From positions 1-7,737 of the forward strand of contig JAIPDA010000103.1 in the NCBI GenBank assembly GCA_021737905.1: a DNA stretch of 7,737 nt, written 5' to 3'. Positions 1-6,620 of the stretch are shown piece by piece. This DNA comes from Rhodoferax sp. (GTDB taxonomy: Bacteria > Pseudomonadota > Gammaproteobacteria > Burkholderiales > Burkholderiaceae_C). Made by a program: the position numbers and the translations under genes. The first letter of the stretch is position 1. Every line of letters starts with the position of its first letter. The notes under the pieces were generated by a model. The model was not told where the DNA came from. It saw only the letters and a program-made list of their open reading frames with translations, and did not search any database.

Positions 1-10
1 CAATCAAAAA

Positions 11-14
11 AGGA
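11..14 (+). promoter_or_regulatory. Ribosome binding site of the outer-membrane protein gene
   Basis: An AGGA within a purine-rich run lies 9 bases before the ATG at 24. It supports that start over the in-frame ATG at 60, which would cut away the positively charged part of the signal peptide. Only 23 bases precede the gene, so any promoter or Zur operator lies outside the window. Confidence 0.6.
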
Positions 15-23
15 CGCACGAGC

Positions 24-1139
24 ATGAGCACCCAACAACACAAAATCACCAAGAGCGCCATGCTGGCGCTGGCCCTGGCTGCCAGCGGCGCAAGCCACGC
101 GGATGGCGAGCATGGCTGGGAGTTTGGCGCCGTGCTGGACGCGGGCATGAGCTCAAAACCGCTGGCCGTGGGCACGCGTGACAAAGGCTTGCAATTGGGC
201 CACAGCGACTTGTCCGTGTCGGGTCCTCTAGGCAAAAACCTCAAGGCACAGCTGACCGCCACCTTCGCGACAGAAGACGGTAAATTAGAGAAAAGCTTGG
301 AAGAAGCCTGGCTGGAGACCAACTTATTGCCCTACGGACTTCAGGTCCGCGGCGGACGTTTTGCTTCACAAATCGGCTACCTGAACCAGCAGCATCCGCA
401 TGCAGACGATTTTGTCGAAAGGCCCTTGCTTTACCGCGCGTTTTTTGGCGGTCACTGGAACGATGACGGCCTGCGCCTGAACTGGACCGCGCCGACCGAC
501 ATGTACCTGATGCTGGGCATGGAAGGCTTTCGGGGCAAACGCTTGGTCGGTGAAGTGGTCAATACCCCGGGCAATATGGGTGTAACAACCTGGGCGGCCA
601 AGTTGGGCGATGACCTGAGCCGCTCGCAAAGCTGGCAACTGGGTTTATCTCACATTCGCAATGAACGCGAAGCGCTGGTGGAAGAGCATGTCGAGGGGGA
701 AGCGCACGCACATGGCGCCCAGTTCACCGGCGGCAAGACCTGGATGATGGACGCCACCTGGAAATGGGCACCGAATGGCAACAACCGCGATCAGCAGGTG
801 CGGCTGAGCTTTGAGACTGCCCGCATCTATGCCCACAACACCAATGCATCTGGTGACATGCACCGCGCCCACGCACTGGCGCTGGCCTGGCGTCTGAACC
901 CGAACTGGGAACTGGGTGCGCGAACCGACTGGCTGCGCGTGAATGCACCGGACGATGAATCCCGTTTGCGCGAGCACGCGCTGATGCTGGCCTGGAAGCC
1001 TTCACACATGCAGACGCTTCGCCTGCAATACTCCACCCAGCGCGGCGCCACCGGTGACGCTTTCTTAGACGCCAGCAAGCGTTCTGTCCAGCTGCAGTAC
1101 GTGCTGGCCTTTGGAGCCCACGGTGCGCACTCTTTTTAA
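24..1139 (+). CDS. Putative outer-membrane beta-barrel protein of a metal (zinc) uptake operon
   Basis: This is a 371-residue exported protein whose family I cannot name with certainty. Residues 1-26 form a signal peptide: Lys7 and Lys10, a hydrophobic Ala/Leu core, then a cleavage site after ASHA. The mature part has alternating polar and hydrophobic stretches rich in Trp, Tyr, Gly and Arg, and ends in Phe, as expected of an outer-membrane beta-barrel. Histidines cluster at NQQHPHADD (121-129), at EEHVEGEAHAHG (220-231) and at the C-terminus (GAHGAHSF), which suggests metal binding in loops. The next gene, a ZnuA-like binding protein, starts inside this one, so the two are co-translated. I infer a porin or metal-collecting protein that passes zinc (or manganese) across the outer membrane to that binding protein. 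It lacks a visible TonB box or plug domain and is too short for a ZnuD-type receptor. The barrel assignment is fairly sure; the substrate is inferred from context. Confidence 0.75.
   Translation: MSTQQHKITKSAMLALALAASGASHADGEHGWEFGAVLDAGMSSKPLAVGTRDKGLQLGHSDLSVSGPLGKNLKAQLTATFATEDGKLEKSLEEAWLETNLLPYGLQVRGGRFASQIGYLNQQHPHADDFVERPLLYRAFFGGHWNDDGLRLNWTAPTDMYLMLGMEGFRGKRLVGEVVNTPGNMGVTTWAAKLGDDLSRSQSWQLGLSHIRNEREALVEEHVEGEAHAHGAQFTGGKTWMMDATWKWAPNGNNRDQQVRLSFETARIYAHNTNASGDMHRAHALALAWRLNPNWELGARTDWLRVNAPDDESRLREHALMLAWKPSHMQTLRLQYSTQRGATGDAFLDASKRSVQLQYVLAFGAHGAHSF
1113..1116 (+). promoter_or_regulatory. Ribosome binding site that selects the GTG start of znuA
   Basis: A GGAG lies 6 bases before the GTG at 1123. 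The longest reading frame opens at a TTG at 1111, but that codon overlaps this motif and cannot use it. The site lies inside the end of the upstream gene, so ribosomes finishing that gene can restart here. Confidence 0.6.
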
Positions 1140-2055
1140 ATGGCGTGGCCGGGTAGCCGGCTTGCGGATGCTATCTGTCACTTTGATGGGGATGTGGATG
1201 GCCGGCCCGGCGGCGGCCTTCACCGTGTTTGCCTGTGAACCTGAATGGGCCGCGCTGACCCGCGTGATGTTGCCCGACGCCCGGGTGCATGTGGCAACGC
1301 ATTCGTTGCAAGACCCGCACCACATTGAAGCCAGGCCGGCACTGATCGCCCAGTTGAGGCAAGCCGACATGGCGGTGTGCACGGGGGCTTCGCTGGAGGC
1401 GGGCTGGTTGCCCAAGCTCTTGCAGCGGTCCGGTAACGCCAGGGTGCAGGATGTACTGTTTGCCTCAGACCATGTGAACATGATCGACCCGCAGCCGGAC
1501 GCTATCGGCACGCCCTGGGCGGGTGATGTGCATGCCGAAGGCAATCCGCATGTGCATCTGGATCCTCGCAACTTGTTGCTGGTGGCCAATGCACTGGCCG
1601 CCCGTTTGCAAGTGCAGATCCCCGCGCAGAAAGCGGCCATCGAGCAACGCCGTGCCGCCTTTGAAATGCGCTGGAAAAGCCAGATGACCCAGTGGCAGCA
1701 GCGCGCCATGCCCCTGCGCGGACGCCAGGTGGCGGCGCAGCACACCACCTTTGGTTACCTGTGGGACTGGCTGGGTATCCAACAGACAGCCGACCTGGAA
1801 CCCAAGCCCGGCATGGCGCCCACGCCCGGCCACTTGCAGCGACTGCTGACCGGGCTGCAGGCCAAACCGCCTATGGCCGTGGTGGTGGCCGGTTACCAGG
1901 ACCCGCGGCCGGGAAAATGGCTCACCGGTCAGCTGGGCAGCGGAGTGCCGCTGCTGGTGTTGCCGGCCACCGTGGCCGAGGACGCCGACGCCGAAGGCCT
2001 GCTGCGCTGGATGGACAGTTTGCTCGGCAGCTTGCTCGGCGTGGCCCGGCCATGA
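1123..2055 (+). CDS. znuA: Periplasmic metal-binding protein of a zinc/manganese ABC importer (ZnuA/TroA type)
   Basis: This is the solute-binding component of a metal ABC importer, family SBP_bac_9 (cluster A-I), acting in the periplasm. From the GTG start it has 310 residues. A basic n-region (KWRGRVAGLR) and a hydrophobic core form a signal peptide ending near residue 32 (PAAA-F). Family landmarks follow in order: SLQDPHHIEARP (61-72) with candidate ligand His66 or His67; NPHVHLDP (141-148) with His143; and QHTTFGYLWDWLGI (206-219) with His207. The PGMAPTP segment (229-235) and the Asp/Glu-rich VAEDADAE (284-291) also fit the second lobe. The long His-rich loop of many true ZnuA proteins is reduced to a few histidines (HAEGNPHVH). 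Spacing supports coupling: the gene starts 17 bases before the upstream stop and ends in an ATGA shared with the permease. Zinc is most likely, but manganese or iron cannot be excluded from sequence. Confidence 0.88.
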   Translation: MRTLFKWRGRVAGLRMLSVTLMGMWMAGPAAAFTVFACEPEWAALTRVMLPDARVHVATHSLQDPHHIEARPALIAQLRQADMAVCTGASLEAGWLPKLLQRSGNARVQDVLFASDHVNMIDPQPDAIGTPWAGDVHAEGNPHVHLDPRNLLLVANALAARLQVQIPAQKAAIEQRRAAFEMRWKSQMTQWQQRAMPLRGRQVAAQHTTFGYLWDWLGIQQTADLEPKPGMAPTPGHLQRLLTGLQAKPPMAVVVAGYQDPRPGKWLTGQLGSGVPLLVLPATVAEDADAEGLLRWMDSLLGSLLGVARP

Positions 2056-2786
2056 GTCTCGATGCCTGGTTCTGGAGCCCGGTGCTGGCCTTGTTGCTGG
2101 GGGTGCTGGCCCTGGCCCCGCTGGGCGAGCAGGTGCTGGCCCGCGGGGTGGTGTTCATTGACCTGGCCGTGGCGCAAGCCGCCGCCGCTGCGGCACTGTG
2201 GGTGACTGCCCTGGTGAGTCACCCGAATTGGCTGCTCACGCAGATGCTGGCCAGCGGGGGTGCGCTGCTGTGCGCAGGCGCAGTGGCCTGGCTGGCCAGG
2301 CGCTGGCCCGAGCAGCGCGAGGCGCTGATCGGTTTGCTTTATGTTGTGGGTGCCAGTCTGGCGCTGCTGGGAGCCGGCCAAGACCCGCACGGGCGTGAGC
2401 GCCTGAGTCAATTGCTTGCTGCTGATGTGCTGTGGGCCGGCTGGGCCCAGGTGGCGGTGCTGGCCGGCTGCGCGGTGCTGGTGGCGCTGGCCGGGAAGCA
2501 CTTGTTGCGCGATGGTTTTTTCTATCCGGCCTTTGCCCTTGTTGCCAGCATGGCTGTTCCGGTGCTCGGCTTGTTTGTGGTGTTTGCAGCGCTGATCGCG
2601 CCGGCGCTATGGCAACGCGCCGGTTGCTGCCGCATGGTGTCCTGGCTGGGTACATTTGCAGCCTGCGCTGGCGGCCTGGCTGCATCGTGGGTGTGGGATG
2701 CGCCCAGCGGCCCGGCGGTAGCGCTGGCCTTGTCGGCCTATGGGGCACTCAGTGCGATGCGTCGCCCGGCGCGGCCGCCCGCCTGA
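2052..2786 (+). CDS. znuB: Inner-membrane permease of the zinc/manganese ABC importer (ABC-3 family)
   Basis: This 244-residue, very hydrophobic protein is the channel subunit of the metal importer and would work as a homodimer with an ATPase. Typical ABC-3 features are the early RGVVFIDLAVAQAAA segment (31-45), where the family has a DAxSHA-like sequence; the EALIGLLYVVGASLALL helix (90-106); QLLAADVLWAG (120-130), the likely ATPase-contacting region; and the helix around PVLGLFVVFAALIAPAL (170-186). About seven or eight membrane segments can be drawn. At 244 residues it is slightly shorter than the usual 260-290. The ATG at 2052 overlaps the znuA stop (ATGA), so translation is coupled. The frame stays open far upstream, but that part only shadows znuA. 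No ATPase gene follows; the next gene belongs to another transporter. The partner must be left of the window or elsewhere. The family is secure, the metal inferred. Confidence 0.88.
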   Translation: MSLDAWFWSPVLALLLGVLALAPLGEQVLARGVVFIDLAVAQAAAAAALWVTALVSHPNWLLTQMLASGGALLCAGAVAWLARRWPEQREALIGLLYVVGASLALLGAGQDPHGRERLSQLLAADVLWAGWAQVAVLAGCAVLVALAGKHLLRDGFFYPAFALVASMAVPVLGLFVVFAALIAPALWQRAGCCRMVSWLGTFAACAGGLAASWVWDAPSGPAVALALSAYGALSAMRRPARPPA

Positions 2787-2890
2787 CAAAACCGTCGCAG
2801 GCGTGACAGCGCTAGGGCATTCCCTGAGTGAAACTATTCTTTTCCCAACTAACATTTAAGTTCAAATTTCAACCTCTTCAGGAGACAGTC
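2787..2890 (+). promoter_or_regulatory. Leader between the two operons, probable livK promoter region
   Basis: This 104-base gap separates the metal operon from the liv-type operon. From about 2831 it becomes clearly AT-richer than its surroundings, as expected near a promoter. A GTGACA (2803-2808) resembles a -35 box, but no good -10 lies at 16-18 bases; TATTCT (2835-2840) and TAACAT (2850-2855) are weak -10-like words without convincing partners. I see no clear terminator for the metal operon here, so some read-through is possible. A promoter is inferred from position and composition only. Confidence 0.35.
2880..2885 (+). promoter_or_regulatory. Strong ribosome binding site of livK
   Basis: An AGGAGA lies 5 bases before the ATG at 2891. 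It fixes the start there. An in-frame GTG at 2828 would add 21 residues ahead of the signal peptide and has no comparable site. It is the best Shine-Dalgarno match in the window, which fits the high output expected of a binding protein. Confidence 0.75.
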
Positions 2891-4198
2891 ATGCGCAGTA
2901 GAAACCGATTCCCGCGTCGTCATTTGGCTCTGGTGGCGCTCGCTTCAGGGCTGCTGCTGGGCGGCTTGGCTCAGGCCCAGGCGCCAGCCAAACCGGCAGC
3001 TGCCAAGGCCGCAGCGCCCGCCGGCCCCTTGGCCGGTCAGGTGGTGAAGATGGTGCGCATCGACGCGCAAACCGGCTTGCTCGGCCCTGTCGGCGTGAGC
3101 CAGCTCAAGGGCTACCAGTTCTTTGCAGATAAATTCAGCGGAGCGGGCAACCCTGCCGGCGTCAAGTTTGAAGTCACTGGCATAGACAACAAGCTCAGCC
3201 CGACCGAGAGCCTGAACGCCTTGAAAGCCGCCATCGACCAGGGCGTGCGCTACATCATCCAAGGCAACGGCTCTTCGGTGGCGCTGGCGCTGTCCGATGC
3301 GATCAGCAAGCACAACGAGCGCAACCCCGGCAAGGAAGTGATCTTCCTCAACGACTCGGCTGTAGACCCTGACCTGACCAACAGCAAGTGCAGCTACTGG
3401 CACTTCCGCTTTGACGCCGACACCTCCATGAAAATGGAAGCCATGTCGAGCTTCATCGGCGAGCAAAAAGACATCAAGAAGGTCTACATCCTGGGGCAGA
3501 ACTACTCGCACGGTGTGCAAGTGGCCAAGTACGCCAAAGAAACTCTGGCGCGCAAACGGCCTGACATCCAGATCGTCGGCGAAGACCTGCACCCGCTGGC
3601 CCAAACGCGTGACTTCGCGCCCTACATTGCCAAAATCAAGGCAGCCGGCGCAGACACAGTGATCACCGGCAACTGGGGCTCTGACTTGTCCCTGCTGGTC
3701 AAGGCGGCCAACGAAGGCGGCTTCACAGGCAAGTTCTTTACCTACTATGCGGGCGTCACCGGTACACCGACTGCGCTGGGCAACAACGGCGCAGGCCGGG
3801 TTTATCAGATCGCCTACAACCACTACAACATGGGCGGGCAGATGGACAAGTGGATGAGCGAGTTCAAGACCAAGTACAACGACGACTTTTACACGGGCTC
3901 CACCATCCGGATTTTTGAAACCCTGGGTGCGGCCATGGCCAAAGCCAAATCGACAGACCCGGTGAAAGTGGCCGCTGCGCTCGAAGGCATCCGCGTGCAA
4001 AGCTTTAACGGCGAAGTTGAAATCCGCAAGGCCGACCACCAGTTGCAGCAGCCCTTGTACATGACGGTTTGGCAAAAAGCCGGCGGCAAATACCCTTACA
4101 GCCCGGAGAACACCGGCATGACACTGGTGCCGCTCAAGGAGTACCCGAACTACATCTCCAGCACGCCCACCAGCTGCCAGATGAAGCGCCCGTCCTGA
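2891..4198 (+). CDS. livK: Periplasmic binding protein of a branched-chain-amino-acid-type ABC importer
   Basis: This 435-residue solute-binding protein of the Peripla_BP_6 (LivJ/LivK-like) family captures the ligand in the periplasm for the permeases encoded downstream. Residues 1-29 form a signal peptide (FPRRH, then a Leu/Ala/Gly core ending AQA). An Ala/Pro/Lys-rich linker (about 30-50) precedes the folded part. The first lobe includes IDAQTGLLGPVGVSQLKGYQ (57-76), DNKLSPTESLNALKAAIDQG (99-118) and the GNGSS segment (125-129), equivalent to the ligand-contacting Ser/Thr region of LivK. The hinge and second lobe include VYILGQNYSHG (198-208) and DTVITGNWGSD (255-265). The protein is longer than E. 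coli LivK (about 345 mature residues). Two cysteines, 167 and 429, could form a disulfide tying the C-terminal tail to the core. Its codons favour C at the third position more than the downstream permease genes do, consistent with high expression. The true ligand could be an amino acid, amide or aromatic acid. Confidence 0.9.
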   Translation: MRSRNRFPRRHLALVALASGLLLGGLAQAQAPAKPAAAKAAAPAGPLAGQVVKMVRIDAQTGLLGPVGVSQLKGYQFFADKFSGAGNPAGVKFEVTGIDNKLSPTESLNALKAAIDQGVRYIIQGNGSSVALALSDAISKHNERNPGKEVIFLNDSAVDPDLTNSKCSYWHFRFDADTSMKMEAMSSFIGEQKDIKKVYILGQNYSHGVQVAKYAKETLARKRPDIQIVGEDLHPLAQTRDFAPYIAKIKAAGADTVITGNWGSDLSLLVKAANEGGFTGKFFTYYAGVTGTPTALGNNGAGRVYQIAYNHYNMGGQMDKWMSEFKTKYNDDFYTGSTIRIFETLGAAMAKAKSTDPVKVAAALEGIRVQSFNGEVEIRKADHQLQQPLYMTVWQKAGGKYPYSPENTGMTLVPLKEYPNYISSTPTSCQMKRPS

Positions 4199-4217
4199 TT
4201 TAATTCAGGCCGCCAGC

Positions 4218-4252
4218 AGGAGCCCGAACGGGGTGCCGTGTCGGGCTCTTTC
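4218..4252 (+). terminator. Hairpin between livK and livH, partial terminator or mRNA-stabilising stem
   Basis: GAGCCCGA (4220-4227) pairs perfectly with TCGGGCTC (4241-4248). Inside, ACGG (4228-4231) pairs with CCGT (4236-4239) around a GGTG loop, leaving G4240 as a bulge. A-T and G-T pairs can extend the base to 4218/4250. Only three or four T residues follow (TTTC), too few for a strong intrinsic terminator. Since the livHMGF genes have no obvious promoter in the 96-base gap, I read it as a partial terminator or 3'-end protector giving excess livK message. Confidence 0.65.
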
Positions 4253-4280
4253 ATTAGCGGCCGAGTTTCCGACTTATATA

Positions 4281-4294
4281 GAAGGTCCTGAGGA
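4281..4294 (+). promoter_or_regulatory. Ribosome binding region of livH
   Basis: GAAGG (4281-4285) lies 9 bases before the ATG at 4295. A second purine run, AGGA (4291-4294), touches the start codon and is too close to act as a standard site. The first is the likely one; its match is moderate compared with that of livK. Confidence 0.5.
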
Positions 4295-5329
4295 ATGGAA
4301 TTTTTCATCATCTCGATGCTCAATGGTCTGAGCTACGGGTTGCTGCTTTTCATGCTCAGCTCAGGGCTGACGCTGATTTTCAGCATGATGGGTGTGCTTA
4401 ATTTTGCGCACGCCAGTTTTTACATGCTGGGCGCCTACATCGGCTACAGCATTTCGCGCTTTACCGGCTTTTGGCCGGCGCTGGTGCTCGCACCTCTGGC
4501 GGTGGGTTTGTTGGGCGCGCTTTTTGAAAGAGTTTTTTTGCGCCGTGTGCACAAGTTCGGTCATGTGCCGGAGCTGCTCATCACTTTCGGCATGTCTTAC
4601 GTGATCATTGAGCTGGTGCAGTTGGTGTGGGGTCGTATCACGCTGGAGTTCAAGCCGCCGGCATCTCTGCAAGGGCCTGTTTTCACGCTGGTCAATGACG
4701 GTGTCAAAGGCATCAGCTTGCTGTGGGGCGCAGCACCCGCCGATGTGTGCAGCGCCGCCGATGCGGCTGTGCGCGTGGTGTGCTCGCCTTTTCCAGCCAC
4801 CCGGGGCTTCATGATGCTGGTGGCGCTGGTGATGCTGGGTGCTGTGTGGCTGCTGCTCACGCGCACGCGCATCGGTCTGGTGATTCAGGCATCTTTAACG
4901 CACCCCGAAGCCGTCCAAGCTTTGGGGCACAACGTTCCCCGTGTCTTCATGCTGGTGTTTGGTGCCGGTTCTGCCTTGGCCGGTCTGGCGGGCGTGATTG
5001 GCGGTAGCACTTTCCTGACCGAGCCGGCGATGGCCGCGGCGGTGGGCTCGGTTATTTTTGTGGTGGTGGTGGTCGGCGGTTTGGGTTCGCTGTCGGGGGC
5101 GTTTTTTGCGTCGGTTTTGATTGGCGTGTTGCAGACTTTTGCAGTGGCCATGGACCATTCCCTGGTCAGCCTGGCACAGCAATGGGGGCTGAGCCTGGGG
5201 CCTGCCAGCCTGAACAACTCCTACCTCAAGCTCACTTTGGCGCAGGTCGCGCCCATCCTGCCCTATCTTTTTCTGGTGCTGATACTCATTTTCAGACCGC
5301 GTGGCTTGCTGGGTAAGCGGGAAGGTTGA
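4295..5329 (+). CDS. livH: Branched-chain-amino-acid-type ABC permease, LivH family
   Basis: This 344-residue inner-membrane permease is one of two channel subunits of the importer, paired with LivM. The N-terminal family signature is clear: SGLTLIFSMMGVLNFAHASF (23-42), where most homologues read IFGxMGxxNFAHG. The cytoplasmic coupling segment (about 190-225) reads TRTRIGLVIQASLTHPEAVQ and LGHNVPRVF, followed by a Gly/Ala-rich helix, as in the LivH family. The protein ends with the typical IFRPRGLLGKREG. It is longer than usual (about 290-310). The extra length lies at about residues 120-170, between membrane segments, and carries Cys152 and Cys163 in a probably periplasmic loop. Third codon positions are richer in T than in livK. 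The gene starts 96 bases after livK, and livM follows after 4 bases. Confidence 0.9.
   Translation: MEFFIISMLNGLSYGLLLFMLSSGLTLIFSMMGVLNFAHASFYMLGAYIGYSISRFTGFWPALVLAPLAVGLLGALFERVFLRRVHKFGHVPELLITFGMSYVIIELVQLVWGRITLEFKPPASLQGPVFTLVNDGVKGISLLWGAAPADVCSAADAAVRVVCSPFPATRGFMMLVALVMLGAVWLLLTRTRIGLVIQASLTHPEAVQALGHNVPRVFMLVFGAGSALAGLAGVIGGSTFLTEPAMAAAVGSVIFVVVVVGGLGSLSGAFFASVLIGVLQTFAVAMDHSLVSLAQQWGLSLGPASLNNSYLKLTLAQVAPILPYLFLVLILIFRPRGLLGKREG
5321..5325 (+). promoter_or_regulatory. Ribosome binding site that selects the GTG start of livM
   Basis: GAAGG, preceded by GG, ends 8 bases before the GTG at 5334. It lies in the last codons of livH. The frame is open from a GTG at 5301, but that start would overlap livH by 29 bases with no comparable site. 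Confidence 0.55.
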
Positions 5330-5333
5330 TCCT

Positions 5334-6620
5334 GTGAACACCCATTACGCCTACAAACCTGCCAATGTCGGGCGCTGGTTGATCTGGAGCTTGTTTGCGC
5401 TGGTGCTGGCGGGTGCGCCGCATATTTTCACAAGCGGTCTGGGCACCACGGTGCTCACGCAAATGGGCATTGCCATCATTGCTTGCCTGTCCTACAACAT
5501 ACTGCTGGGGCAGGGCGGCATGCTCAGCTTTGGCCATGCGGTCTACACCGGCCTGGGTGCTTTTTTGACCATGCACGCGCTCAACCGCATTGGTGAGGGT
5601 CTTCCGCTGCCTGTCTCGCTACTGCCTCTGGTGGGCGGTCTTGCCGGCATTGGCTTTGCGGTCTTGTTCGGCTATGTGAGCACGCGCAAGTCGGGCACCA
5701 CTTTTGCCATGATCACTTTGGGCCTGGGCGAGCTGGTGTTTGCCTTGTCACTCATGATTCCGGAGTTTTTTGGTGGTGAGGGTGGTGTTTCCGGCACCCG
5801 GCTTGTCGGGCCAGTGCGCGCGGGTATTAGCTTTGGCCCGCCACTCCAAGTTTATTACTTGATTGCGGTCTACACATTTTTGTCTGTGGCCGCCATGTTC
5901 GCCTTCACGCGCACGCCGCTGGGCCGCATGCTCAACGCTGTGCGTGACAACCCGGAGCGGGTTGAATTTGTGGGCTACAACACCCGCATGATCCGCTATA
6001 TCGCTTTTATTCTGGCCGGTTTTTTTGCCGGCATTGCAGGCGGCCTGGGCGCTTTGAATTTTGAGATCGTGACGGCCGAAGTGGTGGGTACGGCCCGCTC
6101 CGGAGCTTATTTGCTGTTTACCTTTTTGGGCGGTGCGACCTTCTTTTTCGGCCCCATCATCGGCGGCATTTTGATGGTGCTGGCCTTTGTGCTCTTGTCC
6201 GAGTTCACCAAAGCCTGGCTTTTGTACCTGGGCCTGATCTTTATTTTCATGGTCATGTATGCGCCCGGAGGGATTGCCAGCTTGATCATGATGAACCTGC
6301 GACTGGCCAAATACGGGCGACTGCGTCAAATCTGGGTCAGTTATCTGGGTCTGGGCATGTGCGCGATGGTTGTGCTGACCGGCGCAGCGGTCTTGATTGA
6401 GATGGTTTACCACCTGCAACTGGGCAGTGCCGTGGGCCCGCAACTGCAGTTTTTAGGTCTGTCGTTCAATGCCGGTGACATGAACAGCTGGTTCGGTGCG
6501 GTTTTTGTCTTGCTGACAGGTCTGGGTTTGTTTGAACTGCTGCGCCGGCAGTTCTTGCAGGAGTGGAGCGACATTCAAGAGCGCATCGAAGAAGAAACGA
6601 AACGCCGGGATCTTCTATGA
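5334..6620 (+). CDS. livM: Branched-chain-amino-acid-type ABC permease, LivM family, with C-terminal extension
   Basis: This 428-residue inner-membrane protein is the second channel subunit. Family features are LSYNILLGQGGMLSFGHAVY (52-71), the usual LivM NLxxGxxGxxSxGHA region, and the coupling segment TPLGRMLNAVRDNPERVEFV (194-213) followed by YNTRMIRYIAFILAGFFAGI (215-234). The normal family end, usually a PxGL-like sequence, is PGGIASL here (311-317). Most LivM proteins stop soon after, at about 300-350 residues. This one continues for about 100 residues with two further predicted membrane helices (about 334-358 and 386-403) and a charged tail, QEWSDIQERIEEETKRRDLL (409-428), that may be helical. 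Two extra helices would leave the tail on the same side as the normal C-terminus. The GTG start is chosen for its ribosome site and the 4-base gap after livH. The stop overlaps the livG start (ATGA). Confidence 0.9.
   Translation: MNTHYAYKPANVGRWLIWSLFALVLAGAPHIFTSGLGTTVLTQMGIAIIACLSYNILLGQGGMLSFGHAVYTGLGAFLTMHALNRIGEGLPLPVSLLPLVGGLAGIGFAVLFGYVSTRKSGTTFAMITLGLGELVFALSLMIPEFFGGEGGVSGTRLVGPVRAGISFGPPLQVYYLIAVYTFLSVAAMFAFTRTPLGRMLNAVRDNPERVEFVGYNTRMIRYIAFILAGFFAGIAGGLGALNFEIVTAEVVGTARSGAYLLFTFLGGATFFFGPIIGGILMVLAFVLLSEFTKAWLLYLGLIFIFMVMYAPGGIASLIMMNLRLAKYGRLRQIWVSYLGLGMCAMVVLTGAAVLIEMVYHLQLGSAVGPQLQFLGLSFNAGDMNSWFGAVFVLLTGLGLFELLRRQFLQEWSDIQERIEEETKRRDLL

Noticed and set aside
1692..2051. Upstream part of the open frame containing the permease, which would give a 364-residue protein
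   Set aside because: This part overlaps the conserved half of znuA in another frame, and its Ala/Gly/Arg/His-rich translation is not membrane-like. The ATGA start at 2052 gives a normal ABC-3 protein.
2945..4075. A 376-codon open frame on the minus strand, opposite livK
   Set aside because: It mirrors livK codon by codon in a GC-rich gene. Its translation shows no domain, signal or ribosome site, whereas the + strand protein is a clear Peripla_BP_6 member.
5059..5075. GTG/TGG repeat run in livH as a microsatellite
   Set aside because: It is a short run of Val codons in a membrane helix (FVVVVVGG), explained by the protein sequence.
5748..6443. A 231-codon open frame on the minus strand, opposite livM
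   Set aside because: The translation is low-complexity and rich in Gln, His and Lys, as expected when membrane-protein codons are read in reverse. It has no recognisable motif.
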